From: Paraphoma chrysanthemicola
Lineage: Eukaryota > Ascomycota > Dothideomycetes > Pleosporales > Phaeosphaeriaceae
DNA length: 64,000 nt
Assembly: GCA_020744225.1 (NCBI GenBank)
Contig: JAGMWG010000017.1
Coordinates: 124,001 to 188,000 of the forward strand
Direction: 5' to 3'
Both the position numbers and the translations under genes were made by a program. Under the pieces are notes generated by a model that was given only the letters and a program-made list of their open reading frames with translations, was not told the origin of the DNA and ran no database searches. Shown here one piece after another: positions 34,201 through 47,429 of this stretch; position 1 is the first letter of the stretch; the number at the start of each line of letters is the position of its first letter.

Positions 34201-36699
34201 AAGTACCTAAACTATATTATTACGTCTAAAAGTATCTATATAGATAAGAATTAAATTAAGATAATTATAGAATAGCTAATACTATATACTATACGCAATA
34301 TTTACGTATTTATAAGCTTTATAAACTACTATAAGTAGTTTATATATAACTTTTTAAAGTTAGTACTACTTCTAACTAAGTTAACTTTTTAAAAGAGACT
34401 AGATTAAGCTAAGAGTAGACGTACTTAAAGGCGCAAAGAATTAGTTATAATTAGTTTAGGTAAAGAAGTAAAAGCTTCTTTTAGAGCTCTTAAGTAAGCT
34501 TTTATAAATATCTCTATACTAGCATATTAAGAACTAAGTAGAAAGATAAAAGTAGAAGTAGATACATCTAAAGAAGCTATTTATAGTATCTTAAGCTAAC
34601 TTATACTCTAAGAAGACTTAAATTAACTTAATTTAGAGACGTAGAGGCTAATTAACTTCTATTTACGTAAGTTAATCTAAGCTAAGTATAATTATAATAC
34701 TTATAACTAAAAGCTACTAGCTATAGTTAAAAGCTTAGAGTATTAGCAACACTACTTTAAAAGCACGCAGTTTAAAATCTTAATAGACTATATAAATCTT
34801 AAATAGTTTATAGAGACTAAAACTTTAAACTACTAGTAAGTTAGAGTCTACCTAATACTAACTTAGTATAATTTCTCTCTAAAGTACTACTCTAGAGCTA
34901 TAAACTCTGTAGATAGTCTCTTATAATACTCTAATTATATAGTAAAGGCTTAGCGCTCTATATAAAAGTATAATTAGATCTTTATAGTACTTATATAAGG
35001 CCTACTATATAATAAAGACTTATAAGAGGTAGTATTAGTAAATATTATTATAACTTATTTAAAAGATAAGTCTAAAGATAAACCTAACTTATAAGAGATA
35101 GTACGAGCCTACTATAATAAGAAATAAGCTCTACTATTCTTGCCTATAGCTCTAGAAGAAGAAGTTAACTTAGAGACTAAGTCTAAGAACTCTTCTTTCT
35201 AGAAAGATAAGGTTAAGAATAGAGTACCTCTAACTAAGTTAATTTAACCTAAATTAAGACGTTATACTCTTATTAATCTTAAAACTTCTAAAGAGAAATA
35301 GAGAGCTCTTAAAGAAGCTTATTATAACTTTATAGTAGGTTACTTTAGCTTTTATAAAATACTTAAAAAAGTAAGATGTTAGTATAGGTAGAAAGAGATA
35401 GTTAAAGAGGTTAATATATAGTGCTAAGCCTACTTATACTATAAAAGAGCTACTAGTACACAATATTACTTTTATAGACTTCTTACCTCTCTACTACTAC
35501 TAAATAAAGTTTAAGAGAAGGTAATGTTTAATTTTATTATAAACCTATCTTACTATAACTAATCTAGATTAAATTATAATACTATAATAGTAGTTATTAA
35601 TAAACTAACTAAGATAATATACTATATTCTAGCGTAAATAGACTAGAATAGTAAAAACCTAGTCTACGTCTAAATACGTAAAGTTATTTAACTTTATAGA
35701 GTTCTAAAGCATATTATCTTAGATTAAGGTCCTTTAATAAATATAAAGTATTAGAAGATATTTAACTACTACTTAAATACTTATAAAGTTCTAACCTCTA
35801 CTTACTACTCTAAGACTAATAGCTAAACTAAAAGATAAAACTAAACGCTAGAATAATACCTAAGAATCTACTATTTACTAGAATAGAATAACTAGGTATA
35901 ATAGCTACTAATAGCAGAGTTTACCTATAATAACAGTGTCTATACTACTATAAAGATATCTCTCTTCTAAGCTAATACTAGCTTAGACCTAAGAAGAGTA
36001 GATTAGTCTAATTTAGGCCTAAGTAAAAAAGAATTACTCTTAAAATATAAGATAGCAGTAAAGGTAATTAATCTATAGTAGATCTATAAGTAGAATATTA
36101 AATTAGTAAATACATATTAGAAACAATACACTAATAGAAAAAGAATACTTATCTTCTTTAAGGTAAAAGATAAAGTACTACTATCTAATAAAAATATTAA
36201 ATTATTAAGGTCTAAAAAGAAACTAAATTAGAAATATATTAGACTAGAGATTATAAAAGAATAAGTTAGCTTATTAGCCTTTAAAGTTAATATTCTAGGC
36301 CTCTAGAATATCTATTCTATCTTTTACGCCTTCTTATTAGAATCTTATAAAGATAAGACTCTAATTTCTTATCTAAACACTCTAATAGTAGATATTCTAT
36401 AAAGTTTTAGTAATAACGTATATAAGATAGAAAAGATTATTAAAAGAAGATAAAACACTTCTAGAAGCTAGAAATACCTTATTAAGTAGAGAGGTTACTC
36501 TAAGAAAAAGAATTCTTAAGAACCTAAAAGCTTTATTTCTAGAAATACCTTATAGAAGTTCTAGAAGAATTATAAGATTCTCTCTAAACGTAAGCTACAG
36601 CTAACTATACTACTAAAGTATTAAGAATAACCTCTTAAAAAGAAGAGAAATAAGTTAAGAGAGATATAAGTAAAGTAGAAGTAGATACAATAATTAGAG

Positions 36700-38520
36700 T
36701 TAATTTAACCTAATTTAGCTTAATACCTTCTTCTTTAATTTTTTCTATAAGATTTATAGAAAAGTTTAATAGTTAAGTACTAATTAGTCTGCGCAAAAAA
36801 CTTACAAAATTTCTAGAGAATTAGAAATATTATCTTAAGAGAGATGCAGAGAAAATTTAGTAAAGTTAAGCTAGTTTTTACTAGCTAATAAGAGAATACG
36901 TCTCTAGAGTATATAACTCTGTATATACTTACCTTAAATTAGTCTATTTTAGGTTATATTAAGCTTATAAAAACTAAACTATATCTCTTAAATTTTATCT
37001 GCTCTAATTTAACCTAGTTTAGACTATTTTAGCCTAGATAACATTAATCTATTACCTAATAAAGAAGCTTAAGTTTCTAGACCTTATAATACGTCTTATT
37101 AACCTCTTTAGCTAACTTAGTACTCTTTCTATTCTAGGTCTTACTAGTCTTATCTATAGTAGAATAAGTAGAGGTAATGTAGTTACGCTAAGCGTTCTTA
37201 GCCTTCTTCTTAGTAGTCTTAGCTATAGTTAGAAGTGTTGCAGCCTTAATATTATTATACTTATACTATTAGAGTTAGTAAGATTAAATTAGGCTAAATT
37301 AGCTTATATTAGAGTTATATACTTTACGTCTACGTTTACTAAAAGTATTCTAGAGATTATTAAGCTACTTAGCTGCTAGAGAGTTAATATAAGACTAGTC
37401 TACCTACTTATAGACCTTAAGCGTAGCCTTAGACTTAGTATTCTTATAGAAGTAAACTATAGACTAAAAAAGATAATTATTATAGATTTTACTATTATAG
37501 AAGTATAACTTAACTGTATATAGAGTAAAAGAGGCACTATAATACTATTAGCCTTATTTTACTCTAAGTTAACCTAAATTAAGTTTTTCTAAGTACTTAC
37601 TAATCTAAGTAAGTATAAAAAGTCTTAGCTAAAGTATAAGCTTAGTACTTAGTTTTACTATATTTAGTAGGCTTAAAAGTATTATAAATAATCTTTAGCT
37701 ATGTAATAATAGTCTTAAGATTATTATTAGCGTTCTTAAGAGACTAAATTAGACTAAATTAGCTTAATCTAAGCTTTCTAAGAGCCTTTTACTTATAGTA
37801 ATGCAGTCTTTACCTATAATAAGATAGGTAGTATAGTAATAGACCTTATAGACGCAGCTAGAGTTATTAGTAGAGTTTATACTCTTTCTTAAGATATCTA
37901 AACTCTCTAGAAATACTAGAAACCTATAGTAAGGCTTTCTAAAGATAAAGAAGGTACCTTTTACTATTCTAGTTACACAGCCTATATAAAGCTATATACT
38001 TTACTTATTAGAGTTAGTATAAAGGTTACTAAGCGCTTTAACGTTAATACTATCTAATATAATAAGTGTAGGTATTATAGAAGTTAATTTAGGCTAAAAT
38101 AGGCTAGATTAGGTCTTGTATAGTATATATAAGTTAAGCTAGACTAAGGTAAGTTGTAAGAGTAGAGTTTAAGAACTTATACTATAGTTAGCCTTAAATT
38201 ACTTTAAATTACCCTAATCTAGCTCTATTAGAGGCTATAGGTCTACTAAAAGAAACTCTAAAAACTTACTAAAGTTAAACTAGAGAGTAAAAGTTTAAGA
38301 GCTAGTGTCTTATAAAAAACACCTAACTATACTAAGCCTAAGAATTCTAAGCTAGTAAGGCTCTATATAGAGCTAAGGCTTCTCTTACCTAGCTCTTACT
38401 AAGTAAGAGTAGAAAGTTAGAGCTTCTCTTTGTTGCATTAACTTAGGCTAAACTAGCCTATTTCTACTATATTTAACTCTATCTAGTATACAGTAAGTTA
38501 TAGTAAGGCAGCTTCTTTTA
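36700..38520. other. Extra 1.8-kb segment between gypsy chromodomain and 3' LTR
   Basis: No gypsy domain is seen on the plus strand. On the minus strand parts read as Lys/Thr/Ser-rich protein (around 37080-37260), still with RIP stops, suggesting an extra antisense frame. Words of the type TTAGNCTAAATTAG recur many times. Function and origin are unknown. Confidence 0.4.
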
Positions 38521-38820
38521 AATTAAGGTAATTTAGCTTAAGCAGAGGTAATTTAGCTTAAGTAGAGGTATAACCTACTAAATTAAGGCAATTTAACTTA
38601 AATAGAGGTATAACCTGTTAAATTAAGGTAATTTAACTTAAATAGAGGTATAACCTATTAAATTAAGATAATTTAACTTAAATAGAGGTATAACCTATTA
38701 AATTAAGACAATTTAACTAAAGCAAAGATATACTCTCTTAAATTAAGTTAATTTAACTTAAGAAGAGAGATAATTTCTTAAATTAAGATAATTTAACTTA
38801 AGAAGAAGAATAATATAAGG
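38521..38820. repeat. Tandem repeat, 40-bp period, upstream of the gypsy 3' LTR
   Basis: Units starting AATTAAG recur at 38581, 38621, 38661, 38701, 38741 and 38781, exactly 40 bp apart. A first, longer unit starts at 38521 with an internal 20-bp repeat. Units share AATTTAACTTAA and AGAGGTATAACC and drift at the right end. Confidence 0.9.
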
Positions 38821-39142
38821 TCTACGCCTTATAGAGCTCTTTATGTCTCTATTACGTACGTGCTAGCACTATATAAGCTAAGAGATTACTAGAGAACTCT
38901 CTAGTAATTTATCTATTCTTACATAGAGACAATACATTTATATTTATCTGCCTTAACACTACTAGTGCACTAATTAGTCTATTTGTCTTATATACACTAG
39001 TAGTTTAAGATAGAGAAATATAATTATATTATCTTTATATAAGAATAGACAAATTACTAAAGAACTCTCTAGTAATCTCTTAGCTTATATAGAGCTAGTA
39101 TATACGTAATTTAACTAAGAAAAGCTCTATAAGATATAGATA

Positions 39143-41173
39143 TAAAGATTTACTAGTTAAATCTTTTATAAGCTATCTAAATTACTAGTAGCTTAGAGAT
39201 TTTATCTTATGTCTTTTAAGATCTCGTAGATTTTTAGTATAACTAGAATTTAGTATTAGTTCTAGTCTAAAATTAAACTAGAAATTATAAATTATATATA
39301 GAATTTATTTATTATACTAAGTAGAATAAAAAGTAATAGTTTTTAGAATTAATTTAATACTATAGTATAGCTTACTAAGCTTAGAAACTAAAGTATATAG
39401 TTAAGAGAGATCTCTCTCTTTTATCTGTATTTAGAATATAAAATACTATCTACTATCTACTCTTTTATATACTTACTCTTATCTTCTATTATCTACTAAG
39501 TAATATACTCTTTATATTCTCTTTTAGCTAGTATATTACTAGTTATTAGTAATCTTTACTTCTTCTTAATAAGTTATAAGCCTAGCTCTATCTAAGAGAA
39601 TTTTATTTACTAGATTATAATTCTAGTTTACTAAGCTAGTCTATCTAGAACAAAGAGTAATTATTTACTCTATTTTAGAGTTTTTTAACTTAAACTATAC
39701 TTATATACTACTAGTATACTAGTAACTTTTAAGTCTTTATAAGCTTTTAAGAAGATTATATACTTCTTATTTAGCTTTACTTTTAAGTACTAGTATAAAT
39801 AGAGTATAGAAGAATAAAGAAAATAGTATTATTTTATTTTATCTTACTAAAAGAAACTTAAGTACTCTAGTAATTTAGTTTAAAATTTAATACAGTATTT
39901 TCTAAGATAAATTCTAGTATACTTCTTACTTACTCTATACTAGAAATAGTAATAATAAAGTTTACTTAGAGATTATCTTTTATAGAGAGTGTAAAAACTT
40001 ATCTCTAATTAGTTTTTAAGAGTAAAGTAGCTAGTAACTTTAGTACGTTTTAAAAAGTATATTATAAGATAATATACTAGAAAAATAGCTTAGAAACCTA
40101 TTACTCCTAGTATACTTGTAATGAAATAAGTTCTAGTAGTTACTAGAATTTCTTAATAAAAGTACTATCTTTAAAAAATATATTACTTACTACTTACTCT
40201 ATTATTAGAGTAATTTCTATTTAAAAGAGGTAAATAATAAACTATAATCTAATTCTACTATATTTAAAACTTTGATTAAAAAGCTTCTTTGTATAGTAGT
40301 ATTAGCTATTAGTCTATTATTTCTAAAATAATACTCTACTTCTTATTAGAGTTATTATTTTCTAAATAATAAGTAACTATATAAACGCTTTTACTGTACT
40401 ATCTTAGAAAATAACTATTAGAGTTTTATAACTTCGTAAAATTTACTCTTTATTATTTTAAAATAATAAAGAGTACTATTTTGCGTTTAGTTAATTACAA
40501 AAGTTTTAGTAGAATTTATAGCTTTCTAGATCTTATATAGAACTTATACTAAGTCTTATTTAAGTAAAAGCTATATAAGATTATTATTATCTTATTTGCA
40601 AATTATTATAAATCTAGGTATTATTAGGAAAATTATTACAAGCTAGCTATCTAAGCTAAAAAATACTTAGAGAATTAAAACTAGTGTACTTTTTAGTTTA
40701 GTTTTATAATCTAGTATTAAAAATATACTAGCTATAACCTAAAATAAGTTATAAGTATTAAGAAGAAGTAAAGGTTACTAATAACTAGTAATATCTTAGC
40801 TAAAAGAGAATATAAAAAGTATATTACCTAATAGATAATAGAAGATAAGAGTTAGTATATAAAAGAGTAGATAGTAGATAGTATTTTGTATTCTAGGTAC
40901 AGATAAAAGAGAGAGATCTCTCTTAACTATATACTTTAGTTTCTAAGCTTAGTAAGCTATACTACAGTATTAAATTAATTCTAAAAACTATTACTTTTTA
41001 TTCTAATTAGTATAATAAATAAATCTCTTATATAATTTATAATTTCTAGTCTAATTTTAGACTAGAATTAATACTAAATTCTAGTTATACTAAAAATCCA
41101 CGAGATCTTAAAGAATATAAGGTAAAACTTAGTAATTTAGATAGCTTATAAAATTTTAACTAGTGAATCTTTA
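39143..41173. mobile_element. 2.0-kb element with about 430-bp terminal inverted repeats, copy 1, RIP-mutated
   Basis: The left end (about 39143-39585) and right end (about 40745-41173) are reverse complements, starting TAAAGATT and including CTTACTAAGCTTAGAAAC and AAGAGAGATCTCTCT. The 1.15-kb centre shows no recognisable protein. This suggests a non-autonomous DNA transposon or a decayed foldback element. The target duplication is unclear. Confidence 0.75.
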
Positions 41174-41751
41174 CACACTCTCTTAAGCTATATAAAATTT
41201 TAGAGAAATAACTATAGTTTTCTACTCTTTTCTTTTATATTTATAGTTCTTTTTAAGACTACTATAATAATAATTATAATAGTATACTATTTATTATTAC
41301 TATAGTAATCCCTAGGTAAAGCTACCTAATAATTAATATAATTAATTATTATAATAGTACGTTAATAGTCTAGTATAATAACGTCTTATTATATAGATAA
41401 TTAACTAGTTTCCTTAAAGAATCTAGGTTCTAGACTTTTTCTAGTAGGTATTTTAAATACCTAATATAATAAAAGTAAATAGGTATATAATACCTAGTAT
41501 AATAAAGAGTAAATTAGAAATAGTTATAATAACTACTCTAAGTATAATAAGAAATAGTTTGTTATAAACTACTTATTAGAAGAACCTAAAAGTTAAATTT
41601 TAGATTCTATTGTATAACTTAGTAATAATAATAATTATAATAATAATAATTAATTATTACTAACTATATTATACTACTTATTATAGACTATTATAGTATA
41701 GTCTAATTATAATAATAATAAGAATTATAATAAAACTTATAATAAGACTTC
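41174..41751 (-). mobile_element. Outer segment of an older copia relic, left of the nested copia
   Basis: AT-rich sequence with TAATAA repeats, interrupted at 41752 by the copia insertion. It is continuous with 49785 onward once the inserted element and one ACTTC are removed. Its identity as the 3' end of the minus-strand copia rests on that continuity only. Confidence 0.4.
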
Positions 41752-44700
41752 TATTGTAGATATAGTAATCATAAAGTATTCTATACTATGAATTACGATG
41801 TATTAACTTAAGAGAGTAACACGTAATTTATAATTACTCTGCAGAGCTAAGAAGGCTAGGATTACAGAGAATCCTATACCTAAGCTAGAAGTATATAGTT
41901 TAAGCTCTTTAGCTTAGTTTTCTTAAGTAGTAACAATTAAGTAATCTTAATTACGTAGTATCTTAGATTCTCTATAGTTATAAGCTTAGCGCTTTAAGAT
42001 TATAAGTAGTTAATTCTTCTTACGTAATCTTTTACGCTAAGTACTGCTGATTAATTATTTACTTAATACTCTAATTCTTATCCTAACTTATTTACTCTCT
42101 TCTCTACAGCACAACTTCTATACTTTAGATCTCTATAGATTATAAATTTAAAGATATTTTTAAAGGCAGTTAGCTTCTAGTATTCTAAGCTAACTAGCTC
42201 TACTAGTTTTCTTAGTTCTGCGTAATCGTATACAAGAAGGATATCTAAGATAAGTGTAATCCTAATACTTCTAATATCTTATTTATTTATAATTAGAAAC
42301 CTACTTATCTATTACTACTAATCTTACTACTAGTTTCTAAGAAACTAGAAGATAGAAGTAATTCTATAGTAGTTAGTAAATATAATATTCTTAAAGCAGA
42401 GTACAAGACTAGTAAAATACTACTAGTAGATTAACTTAAGACTTAAGATAAGGAATTCTAACTATATAGCTATAAGTAGAAGAACTAAGATTATAAGCGC
42501 GCAGCGCTTAATAATATTATAGATTAGATCTAGAAAACTATATTAGTAGGAATTCTTAGCCTAGCTTAGATCTAGCTTAAATAGAAAAGTACTCTTAGAA
42601 TATAATTCCTAATTAGGTACCTTAAGAAATCTATAGCGCCTAATAATATAATAGTTTAGAATTATATTAGAAATAATTACTAGCTCTATCTTACAAAGGT
42701 AAGCTCCTTATAGATAACTCTAGAATAATAGTTTACTAATTAGAAAATACTATACGCATAAGTAGTAACTTTTAAGATTCTAGAGGTAGAAGAATTACTT
42801 ACACTTACTAACTTTTTAGATATACTAACTTTAAAGTATATAATAGACTAGGTAAAGATAATACAAGTAAACATAATTACTAATTAAGCTATAAGAAGAG
42901 AATAGATTATACTTTAGAAGCTAGCATAGATCTATAGCACTATACTTTATAAGAATATAGTGCTCTACTAAAAAGAAAAAGTGTACTTAGTCTTCTTAAC
43001 ATCTTTCTTTTCTAGATAAGAAAATATTAATTTAACTAAGAAATTAGTAAGTATAATTACTTACTTATACAATAAACTAGATCGTAACTATAAATAGGCT
43101 CTAAACTTATACTAACGCCTTTAATACGCGATTACAGAATTATATTCTAGATTAGCTTCTAAAATAACTAATATAGTTAAGAAGTTAATTAAGAATTAGT
43201 ATAGTCTTTCTTAGTATAAGAATCTCTAGAAATAGATTAAGAAATCTAGGTAGAAAATAAAAGAATCTACGCGCTCTAATAGAAAATAGATCTGTAAGCT
43301 AGATTACAGCTGCAATTATTAATCTAGTTTATATTTCTTAAGCTCTAGTTCTTAATAGTATATATAGTATAACTTATAGTATATATCTATTCTTAGAATA
43401 TATAATCTTAGATAGAGAATCTGCTATTTACGTAGTAAATTAATAGGAACTACTAGTTCTAGGCACATTTATTAAGAGTCTACCTAAGAATTACGTCTAT
43501 ATAGGAACTTAATTACTTTCTGTAAGTAGAACTAGTAATTACCTCCTGCTAATAATTCTAAACGCGCCTAATAGAAGAAAATATAATCTTATTCTTAAGA
43601 ATATTAAGGTTATAGAAGAATTCTACTTTAGTATTATCTTAGAAGCAAAGCTTAGAGAGAAGGCAAAGATTTAGTATATAGAAGCAGATTATACACTTAG
43701 GTGCAGCGCAATTAACTCTAGTACTATTATATTTAATTTTATTAGTAAATATAATCTTCTCTTTATTAAATATAAGCCTTATTCTTATTTTATAGTACTT
43801 ATTCTCGTAAAGGTAATATTAAAGAGATTATAAGAATTACTACTAAGAAGTAATCTAGAGAATCTCTAGTACCTATAATCTAGCTATCTTAGCTAGTACG
43901 TACTTTAAGTACTTATAAAGAACGTATAGAATATAAATATTAAAGGCACACGTAGAATTAAATATTAAGAATATATAATAACTTACGCTACTTAAGTAAT
44001 CTTATAATACTAAAAGAAGTAATTACTATAACTTTTCTATAGAATATTATAGAATCTATTTAATATACTATATAGATAATTAGAAGAATAGTAGTTAATA
44101 GTAATTAAGAATAACTTCTTAGAAAAGATTAGTAACACTAATCTAAAATTAAAGACTCTTCTTAAGATTATACGCACTATAACAGCTTTCTATAACTATA
44201 TACTATATAAGTACAATCTAAGGATTATAGAGATCTATTAGAATAATAATATAGCTATACTACCCTAGAGAGGTAGATTATAATATAAGAATTAGGCCTT
44301 AGATAAAGGAATTATAATTAAGGTAACACTATTATATATATATAAGCTAAACAGTTTAGTAGAATACGTAGACTAGGAGCTAATTATAAAAGCTATTAAG
44401 ATACGTATTAGTGTAAGACTTTCTAAGAAACTCTAGTCTAAGATTATAGATACAGTAGTATAGCTCTATAGAATAAGCCTATCTATAATCTATAGATACT
44501 AATTACTTAATAAGATTCTAGATTCTTAGTTTAGGTAGTACTTTTACTAGTATAAGCTAGCTAATATATAATCTAGACTTATTAATCTTTACTCTAATTA
44601 GAGTAGAGTATATACTTATAGCTGTAGAGTATACCTACTTAATTAAGATTATGTAGTAAGTATTATAAAGTAGGTATTTAAGGTAGTACTATAGGAATAT

Positions 44701-47429
44701 ATTAGATATTTAGTAGGCTATTATACTTCTAATATCTACTAGATATAGATTCTTATACTTAACTAAGTAATTACTACTTATAATATAACGTTTAATAAAG
44801 ATTACTTCTATAATAGAGATAATAGTAAGAAGATAACTAAGAAAAGTATAATTATATAAGTTAAGGTCTTATATAATAGAAAGCTTAATAACCTCTATAA
44901 ATTCTTAGACTTAGAAGAGTAACTAGCTTAGCTTTAACTAGAATCTAAAGATCTATTTAGCTCTAATTTACTTTAACTAACTAATACTAAGACTAGCTAG
45001 CTTAGTAATTAGAAAGAAGAAGTAGAAGAGGTTTTATAGATTATAGGTATAGCTAGCTAGTAATTAAGAATCTGTAATAACTAGAGAAAAGAATAATTAA
45101 TACTAGTAACTCTACGTGTAATACTAGAGTTAGATATTAAGAGTTATAATTAGCTATCTACTAACTATTTAGGTATAGAGAACTTTTAGAATACATAACG
45201 TTCTAGGCAGATAGAATCTTCTAAATCTAAAGTATTTTCTTATAATATATTAGAAATTCTAGATAATATAACCTAGCTAACTTAAAGATTAAGTAGACTA
45301 CAAGATTCTTAGTTAGACTTACTATATCTAATTAGATTAATAGAGACGCCTACTATATAGTCTTAGAGAGCTAGTAGAAGACTTACTAGAGGTATATTAG
45401 AAGTAAATATATTAAAGTATCTTCTAACGCGTAAAACTAGAAGTAAATATTTAGATTGCAACAATTAGGTAGAGAGTAGAAAAGCTAAGAGCTTACATTT
45501 ACTAATCGCAGATCTAAAATATAATTCTAAGTATAGCTTCTAAAATAGAGTACACGTACTAATTACTAATTTAGATTACTTATAGTATTAGTAGTAGAAC
45601 TTTAATAATATATTTATTCTAGAAGTACGCTCTACCTAGATTAATATAAAGAGTTACAAGCTATTAAATATAGTAATTATAATAGTAACTCTAGATTATA
45701 AAATACCTTAAAATATACCTAAGATTCTAGAAATTTACTCTTATATAAGCAAATTTCCTTCTCTTCTAATAACTTAGAAGTAGATAATTAATTATTCTTT
45801 ATAAGCTCTCTTTAAGAATACTTTGCAAAAGAAGATTAATACTCTATTTAGTAAGAGAATATAGTAAATCTACTTAATTAATATAGTACTAATACGCCTA
45901 CTTCTACTTAAATAAGTATAAATATATAAGATTAATAAGAATAGATTTCTTAATTAAGCTAAAGCCTAGATTATTATGCAAGAAGATCTCTAGAAGAAGA
46001 ATATACTATAATTAATATATACTATAACTCTTGCAGCTAAATTCTTTAGAACAGTAATAGTAATTACTACCTACTTTAATCTAGAGATTAACTAATATAA
46101 TATTGTAAGAGTATTTCTAAATACTATAATTACAGCTAAGAATTCTATCTTCTATAAATTACTAGAAGAATTCTATAAACTAAAGATATATATAAAACTT
46201 AATTGCGCATTATATAGATTAAGAGATTTACTATTTCTCTAGTATAAAGAATTTACTAGTATACTTAGAAACGTTAAGCTTATAGCATTAAAAGAAGAAC
46301 TATATCTATTCTTTACTTAGAATTATAAGATTCTAATTCTATTCTATATTAATAATATTCTGCTTTTATATTATAAAAATAATAAGTAATAAGTACAAAT
46401 TCTATAAGATAAGATATTATCTAAGTACAAGATTTAAGATTAAGAACTAATCTAGTAGTTTCTTAGAATCTAAGTAATTAGAAACTGTAAAGATAAGATA
46501 ATTACTTTAGTATATAATACTTATATTAATAAGATTATAAAACAGTTTAAGTTAAGTAAGAAAAGTTTCTTAGTAACTCTTCTTCTATTAGAAGAGCTAA
46601 TTAAGAATTCTAGTAAAGTATCTAAATAAGAGATTAAGACCTACTAGAAAAGAGTTAGATTAACTCTTTATACTGTAATTATATTGTAACTAGATATTAT
46701 ATTTATAGTTTCTAAGTTATTATACTTCTTAATAAACTTAAGTAAGTAATACCTTAATACTATAAACTAAGTAATTATATATTTATATTATATAAGATTT
46801 ACTATAATTAAGTATAGAAAGTTAGATAGACTAAATCTTATAATATACAGAGACGCATCTTTTACTAATAATTCTAATATCTAGTAATTCTTATATAAGT
46901 ATATTATTATACTCTTTAAGAGTACAATTCTATAAAAGATAGCGCGTTAAAGTATAATTACAACCTTAATAACTAAAGTAGAGCTTCTTACTCTTAAGTA
47001 TATAGCTAAAAAATCTATAGTACTTAAGAGATTTCTTAAAGAACTAACTTTTAATTTAGGTAATATCTAGAAGATCTAGTATAATAATTAGTAGATAATT
47101 AGACTTATTATAGAGAAGAATAAAAGAATTACTACTTAACTTAGGTATATTAATATTTAGAATATATAGTTAAGGTAGAAATATCTTAAAGAATTCTTTA
47201 GTATTAAGTATCTTAAGACTAGTAATATACTAGTAGATAGACTTATAAAGACTCTTACTTATTAGTAGTTTAAGAAGTTTAAGACTTACTTAAACCTCTA
47301 GAATATAAGTTTAATAATTATAGTAGAGAGTAAATAATATAAGAAGAAGAGATTTATTTTAATTATAATATAAGTTAAGAAAACTACTTTTAAAACTATA
47401 TAATTACTTAGAACATCTTCTTAATAATC

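Larger units (their letters stand above)
31401..38992 (+). mobile_element. Ty3/gypsy retrotransposon (chromovirus), RIP-inactivated
   Basis: The element spans 7,592 bp. LTRs of exactly 179 bp lie at 31401-31579 and 38814-38992, and TACAC is duplicated outside (31396-31400, 38993-38997). With RIP stops ignored, the plus strand reads in gypsy order. Reverse transcriptase lies at about 33690-34250 (LCIDYRGLNKVTIKN; the YxDD site reads Tyr-Leu-Asp-Asn at 34066-34077). RNase H lies at about 34300-34850. Integrase lies at about 35300-36100. A chromodomain lies at about 36418-36530 (YKIEKIIKRR, then RGYSKKKNS). Stops fall where Trp or Gln is expected. The region 36700-38810 between the chromodomain and the 3' LTR is unusually long and is described separately. 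The element cannot be active. Confidence 0.92.
31373..39143 (-). repeat. Inverted solo LTR split by the gypsy insertion
   Basis: Bases 31373-31400 and about 38998-39143 together read as the reverse complement of the 179-bp LTR. The gypsy element 31401-38992 is inserted inside it, with TACAC duplicated at the junctions. I did not find a clear target duplication for this older LTR. Confidence 0.75.

Noticed and set aside
37270..38480. TTAGG-like words suggesting internal telomere repeats
   Set aside because: They are TTAGNCTAA words, not tandem TTAGGG, and lie inside a retrotransposon.
38521..38820. Regularly spaced 40-bp repeats resembling a CRISPR array
   Set aside because: The units are directly adjacent with no unique spacers, in a eukaryotic retroelement; it is a minisatellite.
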